Shown here piece by piece: positions 45,270 through 58,106 of a DNA stretch of 64,000 bases; within the stretch, counting starts at the first letter, position 1; each line of letters opens with the position of its first letter. The notes beneath the pieces are model-generated. The model ran no database searches and had not been told where the DNA came from. It saw only the letters and a program-made list of their open reading frames with translations. Source of the DNA: Hymenoscyphus infarciens (lineage: Eukaryota > Ascomycota > Leotiomycetes > Helotiales > Helotiaceae); NCBI GenBank assembly GCA_001414345.1, contig LLCB01000051.1, forward strand, positions 62,001 to 126,000, written 5' to 3'. Made by a program: the position numbers and the translations under genes.

Positions 45270-45620
45270 TATATATTCTTATATATATATTTGAAGGAAA
45301 TATAAGCAAAAGTATATACTATAACATATACTAGCTAAACGTTCGTATATATTATAATTAATATATATATATTATATTACCTTATTATTTTTAGTAGTAT
45401 ATATATTATAAAAGAACTAATATATACGAGCTAAACAGGCTCTAAATAGTAACCTCGTATAAGTTAGTATATATTATCAATTGTTTCTTAATATATTAAG
45501 TAATTATTGAGATCGTAGTACATATCCATATACACATTCTTAGTAAGTAGCACAGATAGTTGTCAATAACAGTAAGATTATATATCCTAGATATGCACGA
45601 GCCAAACAGGCCCTGAGGAG
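45270..45620 (-). repeat. AT-rich copies of the GAGCCAAACAGGCC-end repeat family
   Basis: Read on the minus strand, 45615 starts AGGGCCTGTTTGGCTCGT, and a second start AGAGCCTGTTTAGCTCGTA lies near 45450. Interior strings (CTTAATATATTAAG, ACTAACTTATACGAGGTTAC) match the element at 52345-52734. Probably two nested or tandem truncated copies. Confidence 0.5.
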
Positions 45621-45800
45621 AACGACCGAAATTATCCTCAAGATTTCGGTAACGAGGGCCTCTGCTATTTCGAGTACGGAGATGCTAATACCGATAAAAT
45701 ATTATTTCCGTTCCATCGGTGCTGCTATATAATACTTGAGAGTGTTAGAAATAGAACAGAAGAAGCTCCACAAATTGACAAGGACCTATAATACTTTTCA

Positions 45801-48453
45801 ATGCAGGGCCTAGTCGAATCAGGTCGGCAAAATCGTCTCAGTCTAAATTATGGCGACCCCTCTCCTCACAGTGACCAATATTGGAAATCGAAACCCGGAG
45901 AAGAATATTTCGTAGCTCACTCAATGAAGCGGATTCCTTCTTTCTACTTGCCAAGGAATTTCAAGAACTCACCATCCAGCCATGACCTCAGTCCACATAT
46001 TAGATATAATCCCTTCCCGACTACTCCACTCGAAATAATCTACCAAATAGTGCACAGTCTGCCGCCCAAGTCTCTAATCAATCTCATAAAAGCTTCCTAG
46101 TCAATAAATATAACTTCCCGGCAAGGTTCCAATTTCTGGTTTGAATATATCAAGCGGAACATAGGATGGTTTATTGAATTGCAGAACAGTTTGGAATCAA
46201 TAGGACCAAATATCATGGATATGCTACACGGTAAAGATATCAAAAGGTTGTTTCTCTGGGCGGACAAGATAACCACGCCAGAATTTAGATTGTCTGATTG
46301 GAACAGTGTTTTGGCTTTCCCCGCCTTAGTCAGCCTAGCACTCCAGAGAGGATAGGCTACCCCTCTCTATTAGGAAAGGAGAGGATAGGCTAATTTCACT
46401 TATAGGCTAGGCTAAATTAGGCAAGAGAGATACTAAATTTAGATAAGAGAGGCAAGGAAGACTAAAAGAGGGGGCTAGGTAAGAAGAGGTACTAGGGAGG
46501 ATAGGATAAGATAGGAAGTATATAAGTAAAAAACATTAAAACAAGTAAAAAGTAATAAAAAGTACTAATATTATAGACTAATTCAAGAAGTATTAAAAAC
46601 AATAATATTATTAAATCTCTACTTCCTTTATAACTTTCAGTCTATAATAATCTACGCTTAGAGGTACTAAGTTACCTCTATTATATTAGAAACTAGTTAA
46701 GGCTTAAATATAAGGGCTTATAGGAGTAAATAGTACTAAATTAAGTGCTCTACTAAGTACTTAATTTACTATAGTAAAACCCCTGTTTTTAAGTACTAAT
46801 TAGAAACTAATATTATATACTTTTCTTAGGTAGTACCAAATCTACTAACAACACTATAAATAATATATTTAAGGCTAGTATATACTCTACCTAGCCTCCC
46901 CTATAGGCTAAGAAAGGCTACCCTAATACCTCGAATAGGAAAGGATAAGCAGAACAAATTTTAGAATAGAATCGGAGTAGCTAGGAGAAGTAATATATTA
47001 GAATAGGATCAGGCAGGATAGCCTCAAAATAGAGGTAGGAAGGAGAAGGATCGTCAAGGAAGGATAGGATAACAGATTAGGCGGGGAAACCCAAAACACT
47101 GGGTTAGAACATGGGGCTTGCGAAAAGGAAGCGTCTATGGAGGGCGTGTGAAGATCTAAAAGAGACATATATTTCCAAATGGAACAAACCCAATCAAGAG
47201 CGCCAGCTTGGACTCATCGAAGGCATGATTCAAGCACGATCTGGTTGTTTAGCTATACCACTGGTTTCCTATCCATTAGGAGCCATTGCGGATAACATAA
47301 CAACGTATTGGATTCGAACCTGGTCAGATTTATCTATGGAAAACGTCTTCGATGTATATTGGGATACTGATGGGATCATGATAGAAATTTCACTTACAAC
47401 AGATGGGGATGTCCGACAGTTTGGAAAAAGTTGTTGCAACGTAGAATTTTCGAGGGAATCCCTACCCATTGCTGAATTCGATTGGATCATGGGTCTCATT
47501 CTTCATATTCCACGTGTCGAATTGTGTGACTATAGTCGTGGTTCAACTCGGACTTCTGTCAAGGGCCTCACTGTGGACTTAGCTATCTCTTCTCTTATCA
47601 AAGAATCATATATGCTGACATTATTCATGAATCTGGACTCAAGTCTCAATTGGGCGTTGCAGACAAAGATTACATGAAAAAGCCCTTGTTGGCATCACCT
47701 GGATCGTACATTGTTGGATCGAGAGGTCAAAACGGTGTAAGTAATATTCCTTCTCTATGAACTAACTGCTACAGCCATCTCCAGCGACAACCCTATAACC
47801 CAAGGCGGGAAAGCTACCATCAATCGTATTGGCCTCTTTCAAGCCGACCGCCCAAATCCAGATGCCCCTGTTATTTTGATAAGGATGAGGACTTTGCCAT
47901 TAGTTTCCCAGAGTCCGAACAAGATTTTGAGAAATATCTTTGGAGAGATTGCTGTTGCAGCATTCTTGGCGGACCAATATGGGAGCAACCACGTCTTCGA
48001 CAAGTCGATAAACCAGAAATAGTTTCCGAGATGGCTCACCCGGATATGCTCCCACACGAAGCTCTCATTTGGGCGAAAGACAATCACGAACTCCGGAGCC
48101 TTAAACGTATCTCTGCATATCTGATCCCAGGCGATTGTACGCGTTCTGAGAGGAATGGAGATGAAACCACTTTTAGGGATTCCCAACTCTGCGGTCTCAA
48201 AGCCGAATCTCATTATGGAATTTTACCCCGAGTCATTGGTGCAAGCGATGAAGAAGGCAGAACTGGCGAGAGGAAGGGAGACTATAGTCCCTTTGACATC
48301 GATGGACCAAATGGAGAGCTTATGGATGACGTCTGTATCGATGAGTACAGTGAGTTGCGGGTTAAGCTTGAATTTGCCTACTTTTTTTATAATCCGAGCT
48401 TTTTAAGAAAATCCCTTGATTTCCCTCCTTTTAGACACTCTTTTACCTATTAA
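45801..48453 (+). pseudogene. F-box-like protein pseudogene, interrupted
   Basis: 45801-46098 ends in an F-box-like segment (NPFPTTPLEIIYQIVHSLPP, KSLINLIKAS) and meets a TAG at 46099-46101. The same frame continues to about 46350 as FEYIKRNIGWFIELQNSLES and LFLWADKITTPEFRLSDWNS. A roughly 0.7-kb AT-rich insertion follows. Coding resumes near 47085 (NPKHWVRTWGL), changes frame at about 47128, and runs as KRLWRACEDLKETYISKWNK to TVDLAISSLIKES. A two-base change at about 47610 shifts to ADIIHESGLKSQLGVADKDY. A good intron (GTAAGT, CTAAC, CTACAG) at about 47740-47777 leads to a last exon including FAISFPESEQDFEKYLWRDC and HPDMLPHEALIWAKDNHELR, ending at 48451-48453. The architecture is that of fungal F-box proteins, which often have poorly conserved C-termini. 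It is non-functional as read. Confidence 0.6.
46354..47080. mobile_element. AT-rich insertion splitting the F-box-like pseudogene
   Basis: Normal-composition coding sequence stops at about 46350 and resumes at about 47085. The segment between has repeated AGGATAGGCTA / TAGGCTA strings near its left end (46355-46420) and AGGATAGGATAAC near its right end, is AT-rich inside and has no open frame. Exact borders and target duplication are not clear by eye, so the element type is unknown. Confidence 0.5.
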
Positions 48454-51400
48454 TTAACAATAATAGATAAGATACTATTTATAAGATTAGGAAAGAAGAG
48501 GCTTATATCTCCTCTTATACTCTATAAACTTTATAAGATAAGAATAGATAATTTTATATCTATCTTATTTTATAGAGTCTTAGTATACTCTATAAAGGTA
48601 GTAAAAAAATTTAAAATCTTTTTAAGAAAAGGGATTATTTTAAGAATTATATATCTTTTAGTTTACTTTTGTTATACTTACTCTAAATTAATAAGTAAGA
48701 TAAAAGAGAGATAATTAGATATAGCGCTTCTTTCTAGATAGGCATTGTCTCTTTTAAAGTACTTTTATTTTCTGTCTTCTAAAGAAAAGAGAGAGAAAGC
48801 CTTAATAAAAAAAAAAGCTTAGATTATAAAAAAAGTGAGCAAATTCAAGCTTAACTCGCAACTCACTGTATTTAGCTATGAGAGTAAGTTTTCACTGTAA
48901 TGAAGTTGGAATTCAAGCGCTAATCAGGAATATATTTTTAACAATAGCCAAGAGATAATAAGCATAAGTACTCCACTTGGCCCTCTCTTAAAGAAGAGGA
49001 AGATAAGACTGTTATTAGTCTTTTTATTACCTTTACCAAAGGCCGCAGTTACATTAACAAATGCCATCGCGTAAGTGCCTTACCCTTTTCCTTCGTTAAG
49101 CAGTAAGTTGGGCCTAACTATGCAACAACAGAATACCTTATCAACGTCTATCGCAGCGTTATTCATACTACTTAGGGAGAGTTAAGAGAACGAAGACACT
49201 ACTTCGTCCCTCTCTTAGATTCTTGATTTCTTTATCTAGGAGATAGAAACAAACTGTCGATATATAACAGGCTATACATTTAATTAAATCGCTATTATAT
49301 AGTTTATAAGAATAAGTTATTACACCCTGGTCGTATAAAATCTCCAACCCTCTCTCTCCCTCTCACTCATCAATTGTTCATATAAATACTTCACAAAAAC
49401 TTAATCTTATAACTTTCCATTCTGTAATATGAGAATGCGACTTTTTTTTTTAACAGCCTCCTAAAACTATAACAGTTTCACCGACACTGACTTACCAGAA
49501 GGGGGGGGGGCATATGACCAAACAATGTCTTTCCTCTCCACAGTTCTCTCTCGCTGTTTTTATTATACATTTAGAAGTATTCATTGACAAGATAGGACGC
49601 TTCTTGTGTAAAAAGATCAACCACTTACTATACGAAGGTAGCGTTAACTTTAATAAATTTAGTTTCAGGGTCTGCCTCGCCGTTATTGAGAAAGATTGAT
49701 AATAAGTGGAGAGAATAAGAAGCATTTGTTCAACAGTAGAGAATGATCTGACATTGAGAGCAGCGATTGTCTGTCGAATAAGTAAATGGTTACGTGTTTT
49801 ACGGTAAATATAGTACTTAGTGAAAAATAAACACTTGAAGCTCTTTAGCTTCTTGGCCTGAATTCTTCGGCATAGGTTCACTGTTAGACGAATAAATAAG
49901 GTGTAATTTCTCTCTAAGGGCGGAATCCAATATACCGGCCTTTATCTTGACTTTCTCGGTCCAGTAACTTGCGAGGCTGATCCTTGTCGGTTAGGGAGTA
50001 TTAGACTTGCTTTCTTTTTAAATAGTTTGTAGAATCGTCGCTAGATAGACAGAGTGAGACATTGAACCCTTACCCTAAATTTTCACTTATCTCCCAAATA
50101 CACTTACAAGCCTCAATAACCCATATCAACCAACAACCCACTTATTAAGACTTTATATAAGAATGGGGCACTTCTAATACTTGACAAAGACACCAAGAAC
50201 TTTGCCGACTCCTTATGACAAGGCATTCTTGGTCAAATGGTGATATTGCTCTTTTTGCGCTTCCTTTTTTTTGTTTGCTATAGGAAATTACCTTCAAACC
50301 CCAGGGAATGGCACGCACTATAGTGACTAGTAGCTCCCAAAAATGGAGATTGGGAAGATTGTGAGAGAGACAAAGTTATGCTTTGCCAGTTGCACGAATT
50401 AGAACCCAACTTAAATTGGTTTGTTGTTGACGCTGCCCCACTATCTTCAAAATGGATTATGGGTGTCAAAATCTCGACGGCAATGAATTAATTAACAATA
50501 ACAATCTAACAATCTTCGCTCAGTTCGTAGAGTTTATAGCTTACTATTTCAAGTTCGGGATTACTTGTTAGCCCCAGAGGCGCATTGAAATCTGAGGAAC
50601 TATTTTACAAACATAAAATAAGGCCATCAAGTTGGGAAACGCCTCTGCAACCTCTGGCTTCTTCTAGACCCATGCTTTTAAGTACCCAGTAGCAGGCCTG
50701 GTTTTATATCATTAACGTACCCACATGCTTTCAGATACAGATACGAATTTTACACATAGTCATTCTTTTTGAGAGGATCTTGAATTATTATAAAGCTTTG
50801 GAAAACAAGCTCTCCCGAATAGCCCACGTTCCCATTATAACAGCGGCTGTTTTAAACTTCTCCTTACATACATATGTTATACTTTATAAAGAGTAGAAAT
50901 CAATCAATCTAATTCTCGGTAAGACTATCTCTTTACCTTAATCACTCTCTTCATGTATTTTTAATCAACTAAGACATTATCTTCTACTTTTACCTTTATA
51001 AGTATACTACTAGAGACTATATAGCGCTTATTAGAGGCGATCAATAGTACTAGGAAATTAAAAACAAGTTACTTATATCGCCTAGGAAAAAAGGCGTAGC
51101 AAGAATAATAGTGTTTCTATCACTATACTTGAGTCTTTCTAGTAAGACTACTCTTTTATATAGTTATCTTGAGAAATAAGTATATTGTAAACTAGCTTTA
51201 TTCAAGCCATGGTTTATATTTTTTAGAGTTGAATACTAGATATACTACGAAACTCTTACCGAGATATTCTAGAGAAGAGAGAGAGAGAACTAGAAAAGGC
51301 AATTCCTTATATAAGTACTTCTAGAGTCCAACTTGATAGTACTCTAAGAAGTAAGTAAGAGTACTAATTAACTTAATTGACCTAGAGAGGCATAAATCCC

Positions 51401-52340
51401 TTCCCGATGTATCTGAAGCAAAAGTTCGACGTGGATTACCAGTGGATATATAAATATACGAAATAAGAGACGATCAATCCTCCTCTTACTCTAGAAGAAA
51501 GACAGAAAGACAAAAAGGGAACAAGAAATTTGAAATTTTCCGTCTTATCAGATATAAAACATATAGCTAACTCTTAATAGAACGAAAGTAATATAGTTTT
51601 CCATAGAAACTAACATACTTCAAACTCTAAACTGAATACAATCGTGTTATTTAATATGCCTTAAGTAGTATAATCTCTCTCTTCCCAACTATTTTCATTT
51701 CTAGATCCTCTGCCTAGCTCTACTTTATAGAAATCAGTGACCTATACTATTAGATTCATTGCTACTTTGCCGTGAACTCGATGCCCGTTCACACCTTTTT
51801 ATACTACTACTAATCAACATTGCTACAAGACTTTGAATCGTAAGACTTCTAGTTTATAAGAAGTAGAAGCTAGTCTCAACTCCAAGCATAGAAGACTTCG
51901 AAATATCACAAGCCTATTAACAAATGAAGCTAAAGTTCAACTCCCTCAACGCTCTCTTATGAAAACCTCTCTCTTCTAATTCATTCATTTCCCTATACCT
52001 CTCTTTTCAAAGCTATAAGTTTGGTGCTTTATATCTAGAGACTATATACGTGTATTCTAAGCTATTAAACGATAAAGAAGCTGATAATCGATTTATATAT
52101 ATAGCAGAAGAATATAGGAAAAGAGCCGCGTAGATAGAGTCAACTATAACTAGATTATACTCTAGAAAGAAGACTTAGATAAAATAATAGTAATAAGAGA
52201 GATAGTATACTAAACTAATATTATTATTTATATACTAATCTCTTTTTAGCTTATATATTACCTATATCTTAAGTTCTATTCTAGAAAAGTAAAAGAAAGA
52301 GAATTAATAATACTTTAAATTTTAATAGTAAGTAGCCTTT
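48454..52340. other. Gene-free, mostly AT-rich region
   Basis: 48.45-48.85 and 51-52.3 kb are strongly AT-rich. 49-50.8 kb is moderate. A 129-codon minus frame at 49881-49492 has biased, unconvincing content and may be a decayed transposon piece. No RNA gene recognised. Confidence 0.4.
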
Positions 52341-52344
52341 TCTA

Positions 52345-52734
52345 AGAGCCTATTTAGCTCGTATATATCTAGAATATATACTACTAAAAAACAAGAGGTA
52401 ATATATATATATACTAATTATATATATATACTAGTATTTAGTATATATACAAATAGAATATATACTACTAAAAAAAGATTTAGATCTCTAAAGATATAAA
52501 TCTTTAAAAGTTTATATATATCTTTTATCTACTCTACTACCTAGTACTAGTATATAACTACTACTATCGCTCTATATCTTATATACTAATATATATACTA
52601 CGAGCTAAACGATTACTTAATATATTAAGAAATTATTAAAGATATATACTAACTTATATAAGGTTACTATTTAGAATATATTATTAAATATCTATATATA
52701 TATTTAAATAATTTATACGAGCTAAATAGGCTCT
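52345..52734. mobile_element. 390-bp element with perfect 21-bp terminal inverted repeats
   Basis: The left end AGAGCCTATTTAGCTCGTAT(A) is exactly complementary to the right end at 52714-52734. The interior is RIP-like TA-rich DNA with no frame. An internal ACGAGCTAAAC at about 52607 suggests a nested end. Related ends occur at about 21983, 45450 and 45615, where the less mutated form reads CGAGCCAAACAGGCCCT. Confidence 0.65.
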
Positions 52735-52739
52735 AAACT

Positions 52740-55700
52740 CGTAAAGCATGTTTATTACCTCTAAGTCTTAAACTCTATCTTTCTTAAGCTTATAATTATT
52801 ACTAGAGAAAATGTTTATTAAGAAAACCGAGATAGAGATATTTCTATATAACTTTTTAGCGTCTAGGTTTAGGTATATTTTGGTTTTTAATTTAGCTTAA
52901 AATACTTACTTCATTTTCTGATTTAAATAGAGAGTAGGAAAAAAAAGAAAAACAACATATATACGAAATCCTAAGTTTCTACTAATTCCACGAAGAAGAC
53001 TAAACCTCTAATAGAACGAAGGAATAAATCAAAAACCACAACAAAAAAGAAAACAAAAACAAGAAGCTATCCAGATTCGAAGAAGAAACAGGTAAACGGT
53101 GAGCTATGAACTACAACGAATAGAAATCTCCATTTGCAACATTCGTACACTCTCACACCTCGTAACGGAAAAGCCGACGTCAAGATTAACATAAATATCC
53201 CTCTGCCCGACCCCTCAGAAAAACCAATAGGACCACGAGTAGCTGATGCTATATGCGTGTGTGTTGTTTCCAACAGCTCCTCTCACCAGAACTCATCCTA
53301 ACCCATGATCCTCAAATAGTATACTAGAAAATAACATCCAGCGCCTATTTCCAACGGAAACAGTTACAATCCTACCTAAAACAAACAAACACAAGAAACA
53401 AACTCGACAACAAAAAAGTCTTTCGACAGCAAATCAAAATTATCTGCTTTCAAAACTTAGCTAATTCTAGTGTCGAGAAACACGTAGAGAACATTCTCTT
53501 TCTCTGGAGTATATCCTCGGTTCTTTACTCCCCAAAGACCTGAGAGCTCTTTCTTTCCAGAGAATAAGAGCGGAAAAAGGTGTTCCATTATGCTAACCTG
53601 TCAGAGGTCTTCTTCAGTTCATCTCGAATTTTAAATTACTACCACGGGTATCTTAATAAGGAATTGTGCAAGTCCTAGGTTAGTACAAATTCTTTCAAAA
53701 AAAAAAAAAAAAAAACAGTCGCAAGAGGAGAATTTTCCATATAAGAAAAATGAAGAATCCTCTAGCGATTTCTAAAAAAAGAAAGAAAAAACTATACACT
53801 AACAACTCAACTCAACTCAGCTCAGCCTCGTTCTAAACCTTAAACCCCACCAAAAGAAAGTTTCTCCTTGAACTTAACAACACAAGCCACAAACGCCACA
53901 AACCACAAATCACGCCACAAACCCCCTCAAATTTCACCCCCTCCAACCACCCCGCGGCAAACACTCTCCCCCATTCCCATCCCATCTCATACGTTTCATA
54001 ACTATAACCTCATAAAATACGCACGTGGAAAAAGAACATCACCACTTCTCTTCACCACGTCATCTCTTTACCAAAGAAAACCAGACCAAGAAACCAAGAA
54101 ACCAAATAAAATCACGACAAGGAAAATCCCCCACGGCAACGAAAAGCTGAATACTACACTTACTTACAGAGTACTCGAGTACAAGATTTCACGAGCTTCG
54201 ATAGGGTGGGTGGGTACACCGACGATGCATGTCCCATCTCAAACACGCCAAGGAACTGATGTGGCATCCTTCGTTACTTATTTCTCCACCTTTGGGATTC
54301 TCGGATTTGAGAAGTAGAAATATACGATAAGGCATTGTGATTTTAATTAAGAGAGGGGAGGAGGGGAAAGTTTAAATGTTTTTGGTTTGTTTTTTGGTTT
54401 GTTTTGGATTCGTGATTCGTGAATAGATGCTGAAGGAAGTGTGATGATTCGTGAAGCGTGAGCGTAAATGGGGGAGGATAGAGGGTTGTGAGAGGGTGAA
54501 GGTGATTAGAGTGAGGGACAACGGACCTTGGATAACCCTCCCTAATTTTCAGAGCTCCAAAAAATGATCTTCATCAATACGAATGAAGAAAATCGAAATC
54601 TATAAATCCCTACCACATATAAGCCAAGGAAAAAATCATCATAATCATCGCCATCATCATCGCCATCATCATCGACAATCGTTCATCTTCAGATCATCCT
54701 TCAAATCTCCGTCCTTGCAACCCCTCACTCCCAAGGAGGGGAGGGGGGGGGGCTGTCTCTCCTCATTTAATTATACCAAATTTTTATCCCATCCCATCCT
54801 GCCTCCTTCGGTATAAAAATTGAGAGTAAGCACAAGGGTACGATCGGGGAATTCAATCGTCGTGTTTTTGGCGTAGACGAGGGAAGCGATGAGTGAGACA
54901 ATTCCTGAAACCGTATTCCCCTTTTCCCCTAATTTCCTAATGGGGGAATAATGTTAGGGGTGTTTTTTGGTTGAGGAGCCGACCGACCGAGGAGGTAGGT
55001 ACCTAGGTACTAGTAAGACATTTGATTCATTTCGGTTGGATTCCTTACACGATGAGATTGAGGATTGAGGATTGCTGCTGTGATTGCGGGTTGTTGATGG
55101 TTGTTGTTGAGGAAACGATTGTGAATGTGCTCGCGTATCTCCTGAACTCGATGCGATCGATGGCAATGTTGAGTTTTTGCAGAATAGAATTGTAGAATAG
55201 TGGACTTTGGTGGAGAGATGGAGCTCCGTACTCGGTACCTAAGTTTGCCTCTCAATGATGCTTCAGGAAGAGCCGCTGAGAAGTTAGAACGCGATACGAT
55301 GATTTTCTCGTTGTGTGAAGATCTATTTCCACCATCACGAGCGAATATCGTCATTCAGTGAAGAAGGTAAGTTTTCATCTCTTGGTTAACCTGACTAAGT
55401 TGTTCTAGAAATATCCCTCGTGTTGGTGGCATCGTGTTGCTAAGAATACACATACCCTAATCTGACATGGTCGCTAAGGCTAGTGCTAGCTACTCTAAAC
55501 TGAGACCCCGGCCATCTCTACGGCCGCCAACATGGCATCTGTGTCCCGAATGCGGAAATGCTGTTGTGTCTTGGTGCACATCCAGATTATGCCAGATTAT
55601 GCCGTGGTCACCGTATGGTACGAGGGTAGAGAAACCGTTTCCAGAAAATCCGCAAGGAGTCACGGGCCCGAAGACTCGAAGCTCGGTGTCTCCATTACCC

Positions 55701-56784
55701 ACCCCCCTCTCAATATTGAAACCATGTAGCCTGGTCAACGGGTTGGTGACCACTAAGGCAGCAGATGGGGGAGAGTGGAGCGGTCTGGAGAGACTTCTGT
55801 TTCACCGGCACTGGTCGGTGTTCCATAGAGCGAGTGTGTTAGTATCAGTGCTAAATTCAGCCCAGAAAGCCAAGACCAAGAGGGGGGGGGGGGAATATAG
55901 GAGTAGTGGCGGTATATCATGACGAAAGCCACGACGTAGGTAAGTACTTACCAAGTGCCCAGGAACAAAGGATGAAGGTTACGGGAAGTTGAGATGATCT
56001 CTCGTGCTTCCTACAAGACTCTAGTGGCCCGTAACCTTACTCAGGAGCCTGTGCCTGTGCCTGTGCCTGTCTGTACCCTCGCCAAAAGACCCTTCGCTTC
56101 GTACCTACGTCGAGAGCTAAATTCCATGACTGAAGAAGCCTCGAGTGCCGCTGTCAAGTGCGCTTGACTGCTTGCGGTGGGTTACGGGTTACGGGTTACT
56201 TACGAGTTACCTAGGGGGTGATCTTCAGGGTCCTCCAGCCCCCTGTTTTTACTTACAACTAACCATTGCCCGCAAACACGAGAAAGTCTTTTACCCTTCG
56301 GGGTAAGCGGGCGTAAATCACGATCGATGAATGGATGATATTCACAGTAAAGGTGGAGATGTGGCTTGACAGCCTCCTTTTATTGGTCGAGAGATGCGCG
56401 GGCTTGACCTCGCCGTGGATTCCTTGTCGTTGCTGGGGCTCCCAAGGCTGTGCTGTGCTGTGCTTGTGCTGTGCTGATTTTGTATGGGGCACAGTCAAGA
56501 ACGGGCCTCCTTCTTTTGCTTATTATCTGTCTCGCCCGACACTCCTGACCCATTTAAACTCTCCTCATCCCATCCGCTGGAACATCCCTCTCTCCCAAAT
56601 CCGCTTTCTTACTTTTTAATACTCAAGAGCCACATTCGAATCAGTGAAGGATACCACACTCGTTTAGGTGCCTCGACTCTTCTTGTACTTACACTTACTA
56701 CCGCAAAACAAAACACACGAAATACTTGTCCTCACAACAACACCACATAGAACACAAATCGAATACAAACGCGCAGCCTACAAG
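52740..56784. other. Gene-poor flank upstream of the Crh gene
   Basis: Composition rises from AT-rich to normal across this stretch. Frames at 53868-54317 and 55467-55922 are open but low-complexity or unconvincing. Simple repeats include an A19-type run at 53697-53716, a CATCATCG-type repeat at 54635-54676, a G run near 55880, CTGTGC units at about 56050 and GTGCT units at about 56450. The last 300 bp are C/T/A-rich, as expected for the leader of a highly expressed gene. Confidence 0.4.
54635..54676. repeat. ATC/CATCATCGC microsatellite
   Basis: ATCATCATAATCATCGCCAT and following CATCATCG units form an imperfect trinucleotide tract. Confidence 0.7.
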
Positions 56785-58106
56785 ATGCGTTACTCACTCT
56801 CCGCCGCCGCGGTCATCTTCCTCTCTGGACTCGCATCCGCACAAACCTTCACAGACTGCGATCCTACCAAGAAGAGTAGGCTCTCCCCAGATTTCACCTT
56901 CCCCGTCGAGCACTGCTAACAACCATCACAGCATGTCCTGCCAACCCAGGTCTCGGAGGATCAGCCACCACAGATTTCACAAAGGGTGCTAGCAAAGACT
57001 GGACCTTGGCAGATGGAACGACCATGAGCTACGATCCAGCCAATGGTGCCGTCTTCGAGATCAAGACCAAGACAAACGCCCCAACCGTCGCCTTTTCAAA
57101 ATACATCATGTTCGGAAAGGTCAGCGTGACCATGCAAGCCGCCCCAGGTGCCGGTATCGTCAGCTCCTTCATTCTGGAATCCGCCGATTTGGACGAGATT
57201 GATTGGGAGTGGATCGGATCCGTCGACACCGAGGCGCAGTCCAACTTCTTCGGAAAGGGCGATACCACAACCTACGATCGTGGAAAGGTTCACGCCATGT
57301 CCGGAGCCGTCTCAGGTTTCCACACTTATGAAATCGACTGGAACAAAGATACCACCACCTGGTCCATCGATGGAAAGGTCGTTCGAACACTCGCATACAC
57401 CGACCCCGTCGCTCACGCAGGAGCCAACTACCCACAAACACCCATGAAGGTCAAGATGGGCTCCTGGGTTGGATGCGCTGATGCCGCCGCCGCTGCTGAT
57501 CCAAAGACCCAGGGTACATGCGAGTGGGCCAAGGGACCAGCCGATTTCTCCAAGGCTCCTCTCAACATGTATGTCAAGTCTGTCACTATCCAAGATTACG
57601 GATGTGGAGGAGACTACACCTACAGCGACACGACCGGTTCTTACCAATCCATCAAGTCATCTGGAAAGTGTGATGGAAAAGCCAACACCGATGTCTCCTC
57701 CTCGGCCAAGATCCCACAAATTACCGCCGGCGACCAAGTCTCCTCTGGTACCGTCAAGGCCACTGGAAACGCTTCTGCATCTGCGTCTCCATCTTCTTCC
57801 GGCTCAGCATCTGCTTCCGCAACTGCATCTGCCTCTGCCACTGGAACTGGTGGTGTCTTCGCCACTGCTAGCCCTAGCTCCAACGGATCCTCTCCAGCTC
57901 CAACTGGTGGATCTGCCTCAAATGGATCTACTGGATCGAACCAGACTACTCTCGCCACCACCTCCGCCAAGCCAACTGCTACTGGATCTGGTGCTGCGGC
58001 AAGCAATACATCTTCGGCTGGAAATGCGGTCAAGCCTTCCAAGTATGGGGCTATTGATGTTGCGGTCATGGCCCTGGGGCTTGGTCTTGGGTACCTTGTC
58101 ATGTAA
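56785..58106 (+). CDS. Crh-type GPI-anchored chitin-glucan transglycosylase (GH16)
   Basis: Exon 1 is 56785-56875 and exon 2 is 56932-58106, with a 56-nt phase-1 intron (GTAGGC, GCTAAC, CACAG), giving 421 aa. Signal peptide [19 protein letters not shown] is followed by a [15 protein letters not shown] segment. The GH16 catalytic motif DEIDWE lies at 118-123, with the two Glu as nucleophile and acid/base, inside [15 protein letters not shown]. Also visible are the WSIDGK strand and a Cys-bearing MGSWVGCAD segment typical of Crh1/Crf1. From about residue 310 the protein is Ser/Ala/Thr-rich, a likely O-glycosylated stalk, and it ends in a hydrophobic tail ([18 protein letters not shown]) for GPI attachment. 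Enzymes of this family cross-link chitin to beta-1,6- or beta-1,3-glucan in the wall. Codon use is strongly C/G-ending, fitting high expression. Confidence 0.95.

Noticed and set aside
49492..49881. 129-codon minus-strand open frame
   Set aside because: Lys/Ile/Leu composition follows the AT-rich DNA. No motif, no gene context. At most a transposon remnant.
53868..54317. 149-codon plus-strand open frame
   Set aside because: Thr/Pro/Lys-rich reading of a CCAC/AAAC-rich stretch with no conserved-looking segment.
55467..55922. 151-codon plus-strand open frame upstream of the Crh gene
   Set aside because: Composition mirrors low-complexity DNA and G/C runs, and the opposite strand is equally open. 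It more likely belongs to non-coding upstream DNA.
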